Of a stretch of 64,000 nucleotides of DNA, positions 36,605 to 48,900 are shown piece after piece. Source of the DNA: Aquilaria yunnanensis (lineage: Eukaryota; Streptophyta; Magnoliopsida; Malvales; Thymelaeaceae); contig CM077594.1 in the NCBI GenBank assembly GCA_039654915.1, positions 85,636,893 to 85,700,892 on the forward strand, given 5' to 3'. The position numbers were made by a program, and so were the translations under genes. Under the pieces are notes generated by a model, which was given only the letters and a program-made list of their open reading frames with translations, was not told the DNA's origin and ran no database searches. Each line of letters opens with the position of its first letter. Position 1 is the stretch's first letter.

Positions 36605-36970
36605 AATGGTGTTGAAGTTTCTAGTCTGGTGTACAAGAGAAGGCACATACATTTTACATCTATTGACAGACAACAGTCCTGCAGCTCCTGCCTCATGAAG
36701 CTGCAAAAATGTCAACGAACAAATGAAATATGAACTATGTGTGTTGTTAGTGTGCTCTGTACATGTGAGTATGATACACTCTAATCTGGAATGATCTCTT
36801 ATCTGGGTTCCACTTCAAAAATCTGAGAAAAATACGATGAGTATATTCCTTGCTGTGATGCACGAGTGCGTCTAGTTTTGTTTCTTTTCAGAGAGAAGGC
36901 AGGTAGTTTCGGAGTAGGAACTGCCCTTGAATCAGTTTTGAGCATTGAGAATACTTCTGCCATTGATCAT
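36605..36970 (-). pseudogene. receptor-kinase 3' exon relic
   Basis: This stretch aligns by eye with 56849-57220, the 3' UTR and the last ~160 coding bases of the chitinase-like receptor kinase pseudogene, with small indels. Shared phrases include tgaactatgtgtgttgttag, tgatacactctaatctgga and ggtagtttcggagtaggaac. Similarity stops near 36970, next to transposon sequence containing a hAT transposase fossil. It shows that the kinase locus was once duplicated. The copia element inserted at its left edge. Confidence 0.8.
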
Positions 36971-37129
36971 TGTCTGTTATTTACAAGTATATTTTTCTAG
37001 GCAAATGACTAGGGGAGAAAGATTTAAACTGTATGAAGCTAGGAGAAGTGATTTACAAATTTTTCTACCATTGATCATTGTCTGTTATTTACATTTGACA
37101 TGTGGACATTTCCAATAAGATAAAATTAC

Positions 37130-38540
37130 TATTGTGTCACTACTAATTGGATAGATGATAAATGAGTTATTCAAAAATGGATAATTGCTTTCAAATGTAT
37201 GGAATTTGATTATACGAGTTGAAATATTTTCAACTGCATTGTTGAAAGTTTGCGTGAATTTTTTGTTACCGATAAAGTTTTGTCCATTTCTTTTGACAAT
37301 GCTTCAAACAATGATTCGGTAGTGATAAAATTGATAAAAAAAATAAAACCACCGTTGATAGAATTGATAAAAGAAATAAAACCACCGTTTGATGAAATTT
37401 TTTTTCTTGTTTGTTGCTTATGTCACATTTTGAATTTATGTGTCCAAAATGGTTTACAACAACTGTAAAACCAAATTAAGCCAATTCGGAATGCTTTACT
37501 TTTTGTTAAAACAATGAACAAATTGGCTCATAAATTTAAAATGTTTTGTACTGAAAATGGGGTGAATTTTTCTTGGAAAATGTTTAAAATTGATTGCCCC
37601 ACTCGATGGAACTCAACATTTGAAATGTTAAATGATGCTCAACCATGAGCAAATCTTTTGACTCACTTTATGAACTCAAAATTGCAAGACGACTGGCTAA
37701 CGAATAAGGTTTGGGAGGGAAAAATATTTTAAGTTAGTTGAGTTGCTTAGATATTTTTACGAGGCAATAAACTTTTTTTTGGGGTTTATTACCCAACAGT
37801 GCACCAATCAATGTTATATTTTGTAAATATTATCTATGTTTTCCACCAATACAAAAACAATAAGTTTTTGCAACCAACTGTTGAAATAATGTAAAAGAAA
37901 TGGCTTGATTATTTTCAACAGATCCCACAAATTTATCTTATTGCATGTGCATTAGATCCCAAATGTCAAAATCACTGGTTGTCTGCAATTGTTAGAAGCA
38001 TACTATCATACATATTTAGGTCAAGCTCAAGTTTCTGTACTTGCTATTTCTGCTGATACTGACCACAATTTGAGAGAGTTATACAAACTTTACTTCATTA
38101 AGCATTCTGATAAGATTAGGCCATCCAATCCAACACCCGCCCGGCATTCCACCTCCTCATCATCATCAAGGTTCAACCCAGATGCAAATATCATCAAATG
38201 ACCGAGACCCACAAACCCGGAATTGGTAGAATAGGATGATTACCTCCGCACTTCATTTGAAAACAATGAGGAAGACATCCTCGAGTGGTAGAAGAATAAA
38301 AGAGGAAGATCCCCGATCTTATCCATACTGGCGTAAGAGATTTTGGCAGTTCCGATCTTAACCGTCACCTCCGAGGCCACCTTTAGTGTAGGAAAATAAG
38401 TCATCTCAGATAAACAAGCAAGACTCACACCTAAAGCCATTGAGGTTTACGTCTGTAACCGGGATTGGGCGCTTGCTGCCCTAAGGCAGCAAGATATTAA
38501 AAGCTCCGATGATGAAGTCCCTTATGATGATGACCAATAA
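37130..38540 (+). pseudogene. hAT-family transposase pseudogene
   Basis: hAT transposases excise and insert DNA through a DDE RNase H-like domain and dimerise through a C-terminal hATC domain. Broken plus-strand frames read, in order: TTNWIDDK then IIAFKCMEFDYT (about 37137-37220), KVLSISFDNASNNDS (about 37275), VCCLCHILNLCVQNGL (about 37410), CPTRWNSTFEML (about 37590), YLIACALDPKCQNHW (about 37935), YLRTSFENNEEDILEW (about 38240), VTSEATFSVGK (about 38360) and KAIEVYVCNRDWALAAL (about 38430), ending with an acidic tail and TAA near 38537. At least five in-frame stops (Trp codons turned TGA/TAG among them) and frameshifts are present. The N-terminal BED finger is not visible. It is long dead. 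Confidence 0.85.
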
Positions 38541-38559
38541 GAGTATATTGTAAGTTTTC

Positions 38560-39665
38560 ATTACAATTTAAAGAATGTAATTGATCTGATTATGTTGCTA
38601 AGCACAGATCTTAAGTTTTACCTTTTCATTTTTTTTCATGGAACGCTTTACCATTTTCAAGTGTAAGGCACGTTCCAAATTGTGTAAGGCACACTCCAAA
38701 TTGTGTAAGTGTCATTTGGCTTTTTTATTAATAAAATTTACACCGGCAGTGGCGTTTCTTCTAAAAAATATATATTTTATAAAATTACTATCAAACAACG
38801 ATTGAAAACATATTAAAATGCATTTTTTTTCTAGTCGTATTAACTCGGCCTAGCTTGGACCTTCCCTGCCCCAGCCCAGGCCCTGGTTAGACTCGGCACA
38901 GGCCCACTGCGCTTTGATGTGGGCCGTGCCCAGGTCCAAAAACCCTGACCAAGGCCCGACGAGGTCAGTCCACCGGTCACCATTAGTGGCAAGAAGACTT
39001 GTCTGTTTCTCTATTTCTTTCTTTCAAGTTTTTATTAATTAATACTCCTTTTACAGTCACTATCTTGTGTTTGTCTTATCTATTGTAATTTTTCTTGTAT
39101 TTAATTTATTTAAAAAAAAAAGATGCAAAATTACAATGTGAAACATAAATTTGTAATTGACGTCGGGTTAATTATTTTTTTAAGTTCATTTGGGATTAAA
39201 ATGCATTTTTTGGACGCATTAGCATAATTTCTTTTGAAAAATTTTGAATTTTTTTAAATTAATGTTTCAAAAATGTATTTAATACTATTCAAATATGGAC
39301 TAATACTAAAATGTTTGAAAAATATGTAAAAATGTCTAATACAAAATGTGAAAATGTTTGAAGTAATAAGTAAAAATGTCTAAATGAATATGTGGAAGTG
39401 TATCAAATAATATGTAAAAGTGTCTAAAATAGAGCATGAATATGTCTGAAGTAATATACAAATAATTTATTATTATGAGAAAATAATTACCTAAAACAAT
39501 AAGTGAAAGTGTCTAAATAAATATATAAAAGTGTTTGACACAACATTTAAAAGTGAATATAATAATATGAAGAAAATTTACTACCTTCAAATTTTTAAAG
39601 TGTCTAAAACAAAAAGTTAAAATGTCTAAGATAGTTAATTTAAAGAAGATGTGGGGGGAGGGGGG
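38560..39665. other. non-coding, hAT 3' region and short degenerate repeats
   Basis: 38840-38990 is GC-rich (actcggcc, ggcccaggccctgg-type phrases, ending ccaccggtcaccattag) and may be the subterminal and terminal part of the hAT element. 39240-39640 consists of loose repeats of aaaatgtctaaa / aatatgtgaaagtg phrases, a degenerate ~20-30-bp tandem array. No gene. Confidence 0.45.
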
Positions 39666-40608
39666 GAATTTTCTACAATACCCACCCCTGAAAAGGGGGT
39701 ACCCATGCCCCCCCATCTTGACCGTTGATCTTGGCTTGGCAGAGAAAAGGGAAACTGTGTGACTGGGGTAACAGGTGAGGGAGGGGAAAGAAAAAAAAGT
39801 GATAAAAAATTTTAAAATGCAATAAATATTTCTAAAAAGCAAAAAAAAAATTTTAAAAGTGAAATTTCTTTTAAAAAAGTAATTAAAAGTAAAAAAAAGT
39901 GATAAAAGTTAAAAAATTGGTAAATTTTTTTAAAAAGCTATTAAAAACCAAAAAACTGATAAATAATTATAACAAATGATTAAATAAAAAAAAAGATATA
40001 AAAAATTAAAAAATCTAAATATTTTTCAAAAAAATATATTAAACTAAAAATAGAAAATAAATATAAAAAAATAAATAAAAAAGAGATAAATTTTTAAAAA
40101 ATTATCTGTGTAAAAAAAATATTAATTGCTAAATAATATACTTAATAAAATACTTTTTTTTACATATGTGAATGATTGTCAAAATATAAAATCTAGGTAT
40201 ATTGATCAACTTAGTAAAAAAAATATTTATTGCATTTCAGAATTTTTATCACTTTTTTTTGTTTTTAATCACTTTTTAAAAATATTTCCCATTTTTTAAC
40301 ATTTACCACGTTTGTTTATATTTTATCATTTTTTTATATTTAATCACTTTTTATTTATTTAATTGATTTTCTAAAAAAAATGTTTTTTTTTATCATTTTT
40401 TTATTTAATGAATTTTTTAAATTATTTATTGCATTTTAAAATTATTTATCACTTTTTCAGTTTTTATTTTCCTTTTAAAAATATTTACCAATTTTTTAAC
40501 ATTTATCGCATTTTCTTTATTTTATCATTTTTTTATACATTTAATCACCTTTTTTAAAAATTTTATCGCTTTTTTTTTACATTTAATCGCTTTTTCTTAC
40601 ATTTTATT

Positions 40609-41580
40609 GTTGAAGTTACCTTCGTTGTGACCGGGTCACGTTGAAGGTACCTTAGGTGTGACTGGTCACTTTGAAGGTAACCTAAAAATGTGACCGGGTC
40701 ACGTTAAAGGTACCTTGAGTGTGGCCGGGTCGCATTGAAGGTAACCTAAAAATGTGACCGGGTCACATTGAAAGTACCTTGGTTGTGACCGGGTCAGTTT
40801 GAAGGTAACCTAAAAATGTGACCGGGTTACATTGAAGGTACCTTGGTTGTGATCGGGTCACGTTGAAGCTAACCTAAAAATGTGACCGGGTCACGTGGAA
40901 GGTACCTTTGTTGTGACCGGGTCACATCGAAGGTACCTTTGTTGTGACCGGGTCACGTTGAAGGTAACCTAAAAATGTGACCGGGTCACATGGAAGGTAC
41001 CTTCGTTGTGACCGGGTCACGTTGAAGGTAACCTAAAAATGTGACCGGGTCACGTGGAAGGTACCTTCGTTGTGACCGGGTCACTTTGAAGGTAACCTAA
41101 AAATGTGACTGGGTCAAGTTGAAGGTACCTTCGTTGTGACCGGGTCACGTTGAAGGTAACCTAAAAATGTGATCGGGTCACATGGAAGGTACATTCGTTC
41201 TGATCGGGTCACATTGAAGCTAACCTAAAAATGTGACCGGGTCACATTGAAGGTACCTTCGTTGTGACCGGGTCACTTTGAAGGTAACCTAAAAATGTGA
41301 CCGGGTCACATCGAAGGTACCTTTGTTGTGACTGGGTCACGTTGAAGGTAACCTAAAAATGTGACCTTCGTTGTGACCGGGTCACTTTGAAGGTAACCTA
41401 AAAATGTGACGGGGTCACATTGAAGGTACCTTCGTTGTGACCCGGTCACATTTTTAGATTACCTTTAAAGTGACCCGGTCACAACGAAGGTACCTTCAAT
41501 GTGAGCCGGTCACATTTTTAGGTTACCTTCAAAATGACCCGGTCACAACGAAGGTACCTTCCACGTGACCCGATCACATT
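40609..41580 (+). repeat. GTGACCGGGTCAC minisatellite, left array
   Basis: About 15 units of roughly 64 bp. Each has two half-units that begin with the near-palindrome gtgaccgggtcac: one continues gttgaaggtaccttcgtt, the other gttgaaggtaacctaaaaat. Polarity flips near 41440, after which units read as the reverse complement. Units vary by point changes, so the array is not freshly homogenised. The GGTACC and GGTAACC cores are also self-complementary. Confidence 0.92.
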
Positions 41581-41819
41581 TAGCCTTAATTTATTCTATT
41601 ATTGTATTTTATTTTTATTGAAGGTGATTATTTCCGCCAATTATAATTTTTTAATAATTTGCACCTCAAGATGTCTTAAAAGTAATTTTACGATATTTTT
41701 GTCGAAAGTAGTTTTTGGTAAGTTTTTTTAACTTAACTAATGCAAAAGGATAAAAATTAGTACGCAATTTTTTTTTTGGCAAAAAATTAGTATGAATAAA
41801 AAGTGTTGACAAATTTTTT

Positions 41820-43376
41820 TGGACTGTCCCCATTTTAAGGTTAGGGTTAGGTATAAGGATAAGATTAAATGTTGGATTTATTAGTTCTTTAAAAACAAGT
41901 GTCCTTCCATATGTAGGAATTTTAATGAATTTGACTTAATGATTTTGATAGTGAAATGTCCACATTATGGTAAGAAATACGTGATATATGAACATGTCTA
42001 ATGGAAAATATTTTCCCTTACTTATATAAGCTTATTATTTAAAAAATATTATTTTAAAAGTTCGTTTGATGCAATAGATGAAAAAAATTACGTAGTTTAT
42101 GTCAATCAAGATTTGCCAAATAATATTTTCAAAAAAAGTGATAAATAATTTTAAAAATGATTAAAAAAGCGATTAAAAAAAAAAGTGAAATTTTTTTAAA
42201 AAAATCGATTAAATATATTAAAAAGCGATAAAATATAAAAAAAAAGTGATAAATGTAAAAAAAATTGTTAAATATTTTTAAAAATACATTAAAAACCAAA
42301 AAAAGTGATAAATAATTCTACAATGGAATAAATAATTTTAAAAAATGATTAAATTTAAAAAAAGTGATAAAAAACTAAAAAAAAGTGAACTTTTTTCAAA
42401 AAAGTGATTAAATAAATAAAAAACGATTAAAACTAAGAAAAGGTGACAATTTATTCAAAAAAGTGATTATATATATTTAGAAAGTGATTAAATATAAAAA
42501 AAGTGATAATATATATATATAAGTGATAAATGTTAAAAAATTGGTAAATATTTTTAAAAAGCTATTAAAAACCAAAAAAGTGATAAATAATTCTAAAATG
42601 TAATAACTAATTTTAAAAAATGATTAAATAAAAAAAAGTGATAAAAAACAAAAGAAAGTGGACATTTTTTCAAAAACGTGATTAAATAAAAAAAATGATT
42701 AAAACTAAGACAATAAATTTTTTTATTGTCATAAAAATATTTACAAAATTTTTTTGTCATAAAAATATTCACATTTATACATTTTAGAATTATTTATCAC
42801 TTTTTTGGTTTTTAATAGTTTTTTAACATTTATCACTTATATATATATATATTATCATTTTTTCTATATTTAATCACTTTTTTGAATAAATTTTCGCTTT
42901 TTCTTAGTTTTAATTGCTTTTTTCTTTATTTAATCATTTTTTTTAAAAAATTTCACTTTTTTTTAGTTTTTATCATTTTTTTTAATTTAATCATTTTTTT
43001 AAATTATTTATTCCATTGTAGAATTATTTATCACTTTTTTAGGTTTTTAAAAGCTTTTTAAAAATATTTACCAATTTTTTTTATATTTATCATTTTTTTT
43101 TATATTTCATCGCTTTGTTATATATTTAATCAATTTTTTGAAAAAAACTTCACTTTTTGTTTGTTTTAATCGCTTTTTTTAATCATTTTTTTAATTATTT
43201 ATCACTTTTTTTGAAAATATTATTTGGAAAATCTTGATTGACATAAACTATGTAATTTTTTTCATCTATTGTATCAAACGAACTTTTAAAATAATATTTC
43301 TTAAATTTTAAGCTTATATAAGTAAGAGAAAATATTTTACGTTAATCATGTTTATATATCACGTATTTCTTACCAT
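41820..43376. repeat. inner part of the foldback element with hairpin centre
   Basis: 41953-42690 is followed by its own inverted copy up to 43376: tggtaagaaatacgtgatat near 41970 pairs with atatcacgtatttcttacca at 43356-43375. The apex lies in ataaatttttttattgtcat / ttttttgtcataaaaat sequence near 42690-42770. The stretch is AT-rich with tandem aaaagtgataaat phrases and has no coding capacity. Confidence 0.8.
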
Positions 43377-44255
43377 TGATAGCCAAACGCTATCGTCTCT
43401 ATCTGGCCGAACTCCCTGCCACAATGATGGCCAGAAGAAGCTGGCGCTACCCGAGAAAAGGTGCGATCAGGCACCTCGGGAGATAGCCGAAGAGCTCCGA
43501 GCCCGGCACGCCAGGAAACCCCGAGGACACTACTCGCCCCCCAAGGTTGTGAACATATCGCCTTCGGAAAAGCGGCACCAGACATAGCGAGCCGAACATG
43601 ATATCCCCGAAGACGGAACTCCCTGAAACTGGGAACCCCCGAACTGAGGGCTTGTTTCCCGAAGAGGCTCTGTCCGAACTAGAGGACGACCTCACCCAGG
43701 GACCTCGGGAGTACGGCCGGAGCATTTATGGAAGCATTTAAGGAAGCCTCTGACACGTCCTTTCACGGACGTCATAAAGTCGCCTGAATAGGCGCTCTGA
43801 CATACGGACGCCATCAGAATCACATCATGGCCCATCTCAGCACGTGGCTCAGGACAACCTGCTACCAGTTATCTGTCTCCTACGCCCAGAAACTCAGGGA
43901 ACATCCGACCGAACACGTGTCGTGATCTGAACGGGCTAGGCACTCCTATAAATACCAGGAATTAATACTTGGCAGGAGGCTGGTTGGTTGGCCAAACACT
44001 GCTCCCACACTCTGAGAAAACTACCAGGCGAGACTCTCCAGCCCTTTGTGCTATTTCCTCTGCCTTTTCTCAGCCACCACTGACTTGGGTGTCGGAGGCT
44101 CCCCCCCCGGAAAAACACTCCGGGGGCCTCCTAACCCTTTGTTTCTGAGCTTTCAGGCACTCTCCTTTGGGCTATCCATTCCACCAGGCGTTCTTCCTCC
44201 CAGAAGTCTATCCACCAGTCACCATGACTATAAACGATGAGGCCCTTGGCCATCA
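43377..44255 (+). repeat. gypsy 5' LTR
   Basis: 879 bp, TG...CA ends. A TATAAATA box at 43947-43954 lies within a TATA-proximal region (cactcctataaatacc), which marks the expected transcription start about 30 bases later. The gag start codon at 44224 lies inside this LTR. Confidence 0.93.
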
Positions 44256-45981
44256 TTTGGCGCCGTCTGTGGGAACCCGCTCTGAGATCGCCGTCGTTGA
44301 GACTCGGCGTTCTAAGGACAAGAGGCTCCCGAAGTCCCCGTCCGCGCCTGAGATACAACCGGCTGCTGAGCAAACACTCCCAGGGACTTCTGCGCCTGAG
44401 GAAGACCGCCCTCTAGTAATCACCATGAGCTTCTTGAGGGACTTTCAGCGTTCGGTCGTGTTCGAAATGACCCAGCAGATCGACCGAAGGTGGCCACAGC
44501 AAGCACAGGCCCAGAGACCCCCCTCACCGACACGCCTTCGGCAGAAAAGCCCCAAGTCTACACATCGCAGTTCGGGGAGTGGAGACCCTCGCGAAGAATC
44601 ATCCACAGAAAATATAGCCCTCGGGAAACGGCCTGTGGGACAAACCGGGTCCAAGCGACCGAGAGTCTCACAGCGAAGCAGTTCGTCGCTTGAGGCGAGG
44701 TCCTTGTCCCCTCAGCGCCGAACTCACCCCCCGAAGAGGCACCGGCGATCTCCATTCCCTGAAGAAGGCCCTAGCGCCACAGTGCTGATGGAGAGGATAC
44801 TAGCACGGCTGGACAGAGTGGAGAAACAAGTAGCCAGAAAACCTGTTTGGGCCAGACTCTCGGGAACATGCTGCGAAGATGACTCGCCATTTATTCAGGC
44901 CGTTGTTGTGGCAGCCATGCCAGGTGACTTCAGAGTACCTCGGTTGGAGATTTATGATGGCCGTACTGATCCACAGGCCCATCTGACGAAGTACAGACGC
45001 AGCATGATAATACACGGTGCTGACGACGCTACCATGTGCAAGTGCTTCAAAGTCACCCTCACGGGGCCAGCAACTACGTGGTACAATTCATTACCTTCAG
45101 GGACCATCACTGAGTTCCAGGAGTTGTCCACGGCCTTCACATAGCAATTCATTGGGAGCAGACCTACGGCGAAGATGCCTGTGCAGATGTTCGACATAGA
45201 GCAGAGGAATGGAGAAACCATCCGAGACTATGTCGAAAGATTCAACAGGGAAGCTCTGAGCGTCCCAGACTTCAGGCCCGAAATCCGCATTCTTGCCATG
45301 ACACGAGGCCTTCGGCGAGATTCACAGCTGTTCTACGAGTTCTCAAAAGACCCCCCGGAGACCCTCGGAGAATTTTACCGAAGAGCAGAACAGCACATGA
45401 CCGCCGAAGAACTAAGAATGGCTGGGCCGAAGTCTGATCACCACCGCCCCGAAGAGTCCAGTCAACAAGCTCGGCATCCTACCGAATACGCAGGACGACC
45501 TCGGAGGATGCGAGGAAGGAAACCTCAAAGTTTCACACCATTGAGCACTTCACGGACCAACATTCTCATGGCGCTGGAAAGGCAAGGGACGCAGATTCGG
45601 CGACCAAGGGCCATGACCGCCGATAATAAGAAGAATGCAAAGAAGTTCTGCCAGTTTCATCGCGACCACGGTCAAGACACCGAAGATTGTTTCCAGCTGA
45701 AGAAGTACATAGAGTCGCTGATAAAACTGGGCCAACTTCGGAAATATCTGAGGATGCCATCCCCGAAAGGCAGAAAAATGGAGGAAGAAAGGGCCGAAGA
45801 TGAGGACTATGACTCCGATAGGCGGAGAAACCGAAGTCCAAAAAGGCGCCCTCCACCTCCGGCAGGGGTTATCCAAACAATCACCACGGGGCTCCCATCC
45901 TCGGAAAAGAAAGCGGAAAGCCAGAGAAATTGCTGTCATGGAGTATCAAAGTCCATCAAAGAAGCTGGCTCGCAAAGATAG
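44224..45981 (+). pseudogene. gypsy gag, interrupted by one TAG
   Basis: Capsid polyprotein of the Tat element. The chosen ATG (44224) reads MTINDEALGHHLAP through the end of the LTR and the primer site. A basic, Ser/Pro/Arg-rich N-terminal region runs to about residue 210. The retrotransposon gag domain follows (FRVPRLEIYDGRTDPQAHL at about 236, ATTWYNSLPSGTI at about 284), a TAG at 45142-45144 (codon 307), then continuation in the same frame (FRPEIRILAMTRGL, ETLGEFYRRAEQHM). A zinc-finger-like CQFHRDHGQDTEDCFQLK at about 45646 is the usual Tat motif. The frame ends at 45981. Protease continues in another frame from about 45930, so gag-pol joining needs a frameshift or reflects decay. Confidence 0.88.
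44256..44275 (+). promoter_or_regulatory. gypsy primer-binding region
   Basis: tttggcgccgtctgtgggaa follows the 5' LTR directly, in the place and style of plant Tat/Athila primer-binding sites. The priming tRNA is not assigned here. Confidence 0.7.
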
Positions 45982-48900
45982 CTCCACCGTCGTCTTCCCC
46001 CATGATGATCCGCTGCTGATTATGGCGAGAATAGGGAACTGGTACGTCAAAAGAGTGTTGCTTGATGATGGCTCAAATGCTGACGTCCTATTCTCGCACC
46101 TGCTGCCGAGCTTGGGCATCTCCAGCAGCGAACTGAAGCCTGTCACCTCGCCCACTTTTGGGGTTGGACCATCCGAACTCCCCGTCCTCAGATGGATCGA
46201 CCTCCCGCTGATGATGAAAGGGACTTCGGTGAACGGAGCAGCTGAGTTGCACGCCTCCACAATGGCGAGATTCATCGTCATGAACGTCCCGTCCTCGTAC
46301 AACGCCATCCTTGGAAGGCAGACAATGGGGAACCTGCATATTCGCCCTGATGTGAAGTACTTGACTATCACATTCGCCACCAAGGATGGAGATGCAGAGG
46401 TGTTCATAGACCAAGCCGAGGTAAGAAAGGTGTTTATGAAAGCGCGAAAAGTTCCGGCAACAACCTCGCGCAAACAATGGAATCAAGGGCACCAGAAAAA
46501 GGCAAAGAAGAAGATCTCGCCAAAACAGAAATGGAAGCAATAAAACTTGTCCCAGGTCAATCTACCCGAATAGGGAAAAGCTTAGCCGAAGGTGACAAAG
46601 AAAAACTTGTATCCTTTCTGCTGGAAAATAAAGATTTGTTTGACTACTCACCGAAAGGTATGCCGGGGGTGAACCCTGGCATAGTACACCACAGCCTCAA
46701 AGTTAGTCCGGAAGCAAGGCCTGTCCGGCAAAAGAAACGAAGCATCTCAGCCCACAAAAGCAACTTTGTCAAAACCGAAGTCCAGCGTCTCCTAGATGCT
46801 GAAGTTATCAGGGAGGTCAAGTACCCCGAATGGTTAAGCAACGTGGTCATCGCCACAAAAGAAGGTAGCAACAAACTCCGGATGTGCATCGAATTCGGAA
46901 ACTTGAACGATGCTTGCCCGAAAGACTCATACCCTCTGTCGCCAATAGATCAACTGGTAGATTCAACTACTGAATATGGACTCCTAAGTTTCCTAGACGC
47001 CTTCAGTGGCTACCATCAGATAAGGATGGACCCCGAAGATGAAGAAAAGACTGCCTTCATCACCGAAGGAGGAACATACTGCTATATCAGGATGCCATTC
47101 GGCCTAAAAAATGCAGGAGCCACCTACCAGAGGCTGATGAACAAGGTCTTCAAAGGCCAAACAGGGAGAAACATGGAGGTGTATGTTCATGATATGATAG
47201 TCAAGAGCAAGCTGCCTGGCTACCATGTTGCAGATTTAGAGGAAACCTTCCAAAACCTCAGAGCCTTCGGGATCCGCCTTAATCCTGAGAAGATTAAGGC
47301 TCTGCTTGAGTCCCGAACTCCTGCCGCGGTCAAAGATGTGCAGAGACTCACCGGAAGAATAATCTCTCTGAGCAGGAAGTCCTCACAAAGGCAACAAAAA
47401 TGGAAGGCGACCTCGGAAGAAATAATCATCCTTGGGATGAAGATTGCCAAAAGGCATGGGAAGAACTCAAGGTCTACCTGGCCAGCCTGCCGACTCTGCG
47501 ACAACCTCGGGAGGGAGAGCCCCTCGTACTGTACCTCGCCGTCACAGAAAAGGCTGTGAGCTCGGTCCTCGTGAAGGAAGAAGGGTCAAAGCAATGGCCG
47601 GTCAACTATGTCAGCAAGTCCCTACATGGCGCCGAAGTCAGGTACCCTTTGCTTCAAAAAGCTATATACGCCTTGGTGCTTGCAGGGAGAAGGCTGCGAT
47701 CATTCGGGAAGGCTCTCCAAGTGGTGCATAGAGCTGGGCGAACACGAAATCACGTATGAGCCTCGGAAGGCCATAAAAGCTCAAGCACTGGCAGATTTTA
47801 TCGCCGAAATACCCACCACTGAGGAGAGCCACTCGGATCCAAAAGAGGGTGAGCCAGAATGGACCTTGCACGTAGACGGAGCCTCGGGGTCCGAACACCA
47901 GGGAGCTGGAGTGATTATCAGGGGCCCCGAAGGCCTGGAGGTAATGAAGGCCATCAAGTTCAGCTTCAACGTCACCAACAATGTAGCTGAGTATGAAGCC
48001 CTTATAGCGGGATTGCGCTTGGCCAGAAAGATTGGCATGAGAAACTTAAAGGCTCACAGCGATTCCCAGCTGGTAGTTCGGCAGACGGCAGGAGATTAAG
48101 GGGCGAAGGACCCAATCTTGGCAAAATATCATGAGCTAGTAGCAAAGCTCATCCAAGAGTTTGACGCCGTACGGATCGAAAATGTACCTCGGCGGAATAA
48201 CACTGAGGCAGATTGCTTGGTGAAGTCGAAAACATATACCGAGGTGCTAGACCATCCGAGCATCTCAGTGCTGAGCATGACGACCTCGGGAACAGGGTGG
48301 AAAGACCCAATAAAAAATACCTCGCAGAGAATTTGCTCCCCGAAGACCCCGGCGATGCTGCAAGACTGCGAAGACGCTCTGGAAGATTCTTCCCGATTGG
48401 CGAAGAGTTATATCGGCATGTGTGGTTCACACATTGGAACTGATGCCCTCGCAGCAGTGATACTCCGCCAAGGATGCTTCTGACCTACCCTGAGAAAGGA
48501 CGTAAGACAGTTCGTCCGGAAATGTGGTAGCTGCCAGAGACACGCGAGAATCCAGAGGACACCCTCGGAAGTGGTAATATCGGCAGACTATCCTTGGCCC
48601 TTCGCAGTCTGGGGTATAGACCTTATTGGGCCGCTCCCCACAGCACCCGGAGGCGTGAAATTCTGCGTGGTAGCAGTGGACTATTTCTCAAAGTGGGTGG
48701 AGGCAGAACCACTAGCAACTATCTCGGCAAAAGAAGTGCAGAAGTTCCTATGGAAGAACATCGTATGCAGATTTGGCATATCGAGGGTTCTAGTAGCTGA
48801 TAATGGATCCTAGTTCACAGACAAAGGATCCCAAGAATTCACCAGCGACCTCGGAATAAAGACGCACTTCGCCCCAGTAGCTCACCCCCAAAGCAACGGG

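Noticed and set aside
39513..39842. 109-codon minus frame, mirrored by a plus frame at 56171-56377
   Set aside because: The two frames look like related proteins only because they are the inverted ends of the foldback element. The sequence is repeat-derived and the frames are not conserved beyond that.
40609..41580. CRISPR-like appearance of regularly spaced repeats
   Set aside because: The spacers are themselves repeated and self-complementary, the context is plant retrotransposon DNA, and there are no cas genes. It is a minisatellite.
45550..46540. Minus-strand frames of 129-175 codons opposite gag/pol
   Set aside because: Shadows of the GC-rich plus-strand gag and protease coding sequence, with no motifs of their own.
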